Shown piece after piece: positions 62,079 through 64,000 of a stretch of DNA of 64,000 nt. The notes beneath the pieces are model-generated. The model had not been told where the DNA came from, made no database searches, and worked only from the letters and a program-made list of their open reading frames with translations. The stretch spans positions 2,170,501 through 2,234,500 of the forward strand of contig CANTUR010000112.1 of the NCBI GenBank assembly GCA_947683625.1, written 5' to 3'. Position 1 is the stretch's first letter. Every line of letters begins with the position of its first letter. A program made the translations under genes and the position numbers. This DNA comes from Mallotus nudiflorus. Lineage: Eukaryota; Streptophyta; Magnoliopsida; Malpighiales; Euphorbiaceae.

Positions 62079-62216
62079 TGATTAGATTCATATTTTCTTG
62101 TAATTATTTCAAAAAATATATATGGAATTTACTATTTAATGTTATAACTAATGTAAGATTGTGATAATATTTTTTACTTATTTTTTAAGTGTAATCACCA
62201 TAATTTTTTAATAGCT

Positions 62217-63801
62217 ATGAGCAGCTTATCGACCACTTCTGGTGGACATGCTGAGGAAGTCCTCACACCAACACTGTCTCTAGCACGTACTACAGTCACA
62301 GTTCCTATACATCATCATCTACTGATGGAACAAGGAGACTATTAATTAAAGTTGAAGAAAATAAGTAAAGACTTTTTATATAGAATTTTATCTTATGTAT
62401 ATTTGTGGGTGTTTTTTATGTGTGTATGACATTGTTGTTTTTCAGTTTGAGTGTGTTTATGATATTGGGATGTGTGTTTGTATATAATGAAATTTTATTC
62501 CAAGTCAGTATGATTGAAGCTCATCATGATTAGTTCTCCCATTTATTTTATGTGTAACATTACTTTTTTTCAGGTTAGTTCATATAGGTAGCACTTTGTT
62601 TCCTCTAGGTCAAGCAGTATCTACTTACATGCTTGGAAAAATATGTGAAAGATGAGAAGCAACTACGTTTAGTGGGAAGCATCTTTTAAGAGATCTTAAA
62701 GACTTTTATTGGGAGGAGTTTAAGGTTAAAATATTTTCTATATTTTTAAGTGAATAAAAATAAATATTCTTTTGTTCATTATTTATAATTATTTTGTATT
62801 ACAGAAGAGGTACACTTAGGACCCTATGGATGAAAAGGCTATTAAGAGTTGTTAGTGGCAAAATGTTAAAATGCAGTACCAAACATATCCATACCTGGAG
62901 GCATTCTAAGGATGGCTAACCCGATTATGTGACCTAAGAAATTTCGAATAATTGGCAACAACATTGGAACACTCCAGAATGGAAAGAGAAAGCTAAAAAA
63001 TATAAACATAATTGTCTAAGTGAGATAAGTGATCTTGGTACCAGCATGACTAAACATATGTGTGAATCTTGATCTATGGTGCAACATTCTTTAAAAATGG
63101 TAAATTATTAATTATTTAGTGTGCTAATTTTTAGTTTTTATATTTGTAGTTTTTTTTTCTATTTTATCATTCTAAACATGTAGTTACCAACTTATTATTG
63201 TTGAAGGCTAAAGAGTTACAACGCCGGCCTAATAGTTGGGAGCTATTATAGAAAGTGCACATGAAAAAAGATGGAACATTTGTGGATGTGGGGTTAAAAC
63301 AAGTAAATGTAAGTTCATATTTTATTATTTAGTAATTTTAATGTTATTTATAATTGTTAAATCCTAGATTCTAAAATTAACTTAAAAATTTTATTAATTT
63401 AGGATCATATGGAGGAGTTAGTGTCTTCTGCATCTCAGCCTTTGGATGATGGTTCACAACCTCTACCAGTTGACATAGACAGTCTTTATTTTGAGGCTAC
63501 AAGTGGAGAGAAGAGGAGACGTGTATATACTCTTAGTTCATGAGCTGCATCTATCTATCCTTCCTCCTTTCAAAGTAAAGGGACCTCATATGCATCACAG
63601 TCTGCTGCATCAACAACTCAAGTTAAAGAGATTGTGCAATAGGTACTCACAGAGAAGAAAGTAGAGATGGATAAAGCAACTACTGATTTTAATTCTGAAA
63701 AAGAGTGTTTTCAAGAGATACAGTGGAGATGAGGTGCTTCATGGAGCAATGCAATCTAATCAAGAATTTCATAGATCAAGATCTTCTACACCTTAAGCTA
63801 G
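62217..63801 (+). pseudogene. second CACTA gene (TNPA-like, PTTA/En/Spm type)
   Basis: An ATG at 62217 starts MSSLSTTSGGHAEEV. Scattered exons follow: LVHIGSTLFPLGQAVS and GKHLLRDLKDFYWEEFK near 62580-62730, HMKKDGTFVDVGLKQVN near 63255-63310, and DHMEELVSSASQPLDDGS then TSGEKRRRVYTLSS near 63402-63540. The KKDGTFVD segment and Ser/Gln-rich C-terminus resemble the second gene of plant CACTA elements, whose product binds subterminal repeats. Stops, shifts and introns break it, and exon borders are not resolved. Confidence 0.65.
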
Positions 63802-64000
63802 GTGATGACTTGTTTACCCATTTGATATGTCACAAAACATAGATGTTTTATTATTAGTTATGTTTGACTTATATTACTTTTATGCTTTTTTATGTATACT
63901 ATTTAATTTTTTCTCTTATGAAATACATTTTTAATTATTGAATTTCAATTTTCCTCTAATTTTGTTAAAATGTATCAAAATATATTCTAATTAGAAATAA
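63802..64000. other. CACTA interior at the window edge
   Basis: A+T-rich DNA after the second gene, without visible subterminal repeats yet. The element's right end is not reached. Confidence 0.4.

Larger units (their letters stand above)
37749..64000 (-). mobile_element. element D: Tekay/Del-type chromovirus, split by several insertions
   Basis: On the minus strand from right to left: gag zinc knuckle, protease, RT, RNase H, integrase N-terminal region, GPY/F and chromodomain, polypurine tract and 3' LTR (43005 down to 37749). The gag end meets a CACTA transposon at 49366 that fills the rest of the window, so D's 5' end and 5' LTR lie beyond the right edge. Further insertions are the solo LTRs at 40047-42921 and 45034-47206 and a local duplication. 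The integrase core is deleted. Confidence 0.85.
49366..64000 (+). mobile_element. CACTA (En/Spm) DNA transposon, left part, split by two solo LTRs
   Basis: The left end is placed at CACTA (49366-49370) where D's gag stops. Inside are a 2.3-kb subterminal repeat region with TTTGTGACGGA-like motifs in both orientations, a TNP2-type transposase and a second TNPA-like gene, in CACTA order. The solo LTRs at 52199-56716 and 58185-61405 interrupt the transposase. The right end is outside the window. The terminal CACTA is followed by AATAATATAG rather than the commoner CAAGAAAA, so the exact end is less certain than the identity. Confidence 0.8.

Overview
The window looks like a piece of plant nuclear heterochromatin, probably from a eudicot (inference). 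It is very A+T rich and consists almost only of nested, decayed transposable elements of plant-specific lineages. By my boundaries about 98% of it (62.9 of 64.0 kb) is transposon. I see no intact host gene, rRNA, tRNA or CRISPR array. Every long coding region is broken by stops, frameshifts, insertions or substituted catalytic residues.

Layout from the left. (1) 1-3938, minus strand: the 5' part of a SIRE-like Ty1/copia element. (2) 3939-4743: A+T-rich unassigned DNA. (3) 4744-37469, plus strand: element A, a Tekay/Del-type Ty3/gypsy chromovirus with both LTRs. Its reverse transcriptase is split at 8907/32848 by element B (8908-32847, minus strand, duplication TATCC), a Tat-lineage Ty3 element without gag-pol. 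B is split by element C (13634 to about 29400, plus strand), a Tat/Ogre-type element with gag, protease plus G-patch, RT, two RNase H domains and integrase. (4) 37470-37748: short spacer. (5) From 37749 to the right edge, minus strand: element D, another Tekay-type chromovirus. It carries a solo LTR in its own LTR (40047-42921, TSD TCAAC), a copia-type solo LTR in its RT (45034-47206, TSD ATCTC), a local duplication-inversion, and in its gag a CACTA DNA transposon (49366 to beyond 64000). The CACTA transposase is split by two more chromovirus solo LTRs (52199-56716, TSD ATGTG; 58185-61405, TSD AGTGG). The first of these contains a copia-type solo LTR (53815-55329, TSD AGCTC).

The most unusual material is in the Tat elements B and C and in the chromovirus LTRs. 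B and C both carry, antisense to their own orientation, a plant-mobile-domain (PMD) gene next to a tandem repeat array just before the polypurine tract. In C the antisense gene has three canonical GT-AG introns that rejoin in frame. Its repeat array (26264-27273) is about 35 copies of a small hairpin with a nearly constant 6-nt loop and four alternating, self-complementary 8-bp stems. The chromovirus LTRs share a different covarying hairpin, a conserved C-rich block, and an (AT)n tract at a TATA-like position.

Decay is consistent across elements. Catalytic Asp codons have become Asn in the copia protease, the D protease, the C reverse transcriptase and the C integrase, and most in-frame stops in C pol look like CAG-to-TAG or TGG-to-TGA changes. 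Both fit loss of methylated cytosines in long-silenced DNA.
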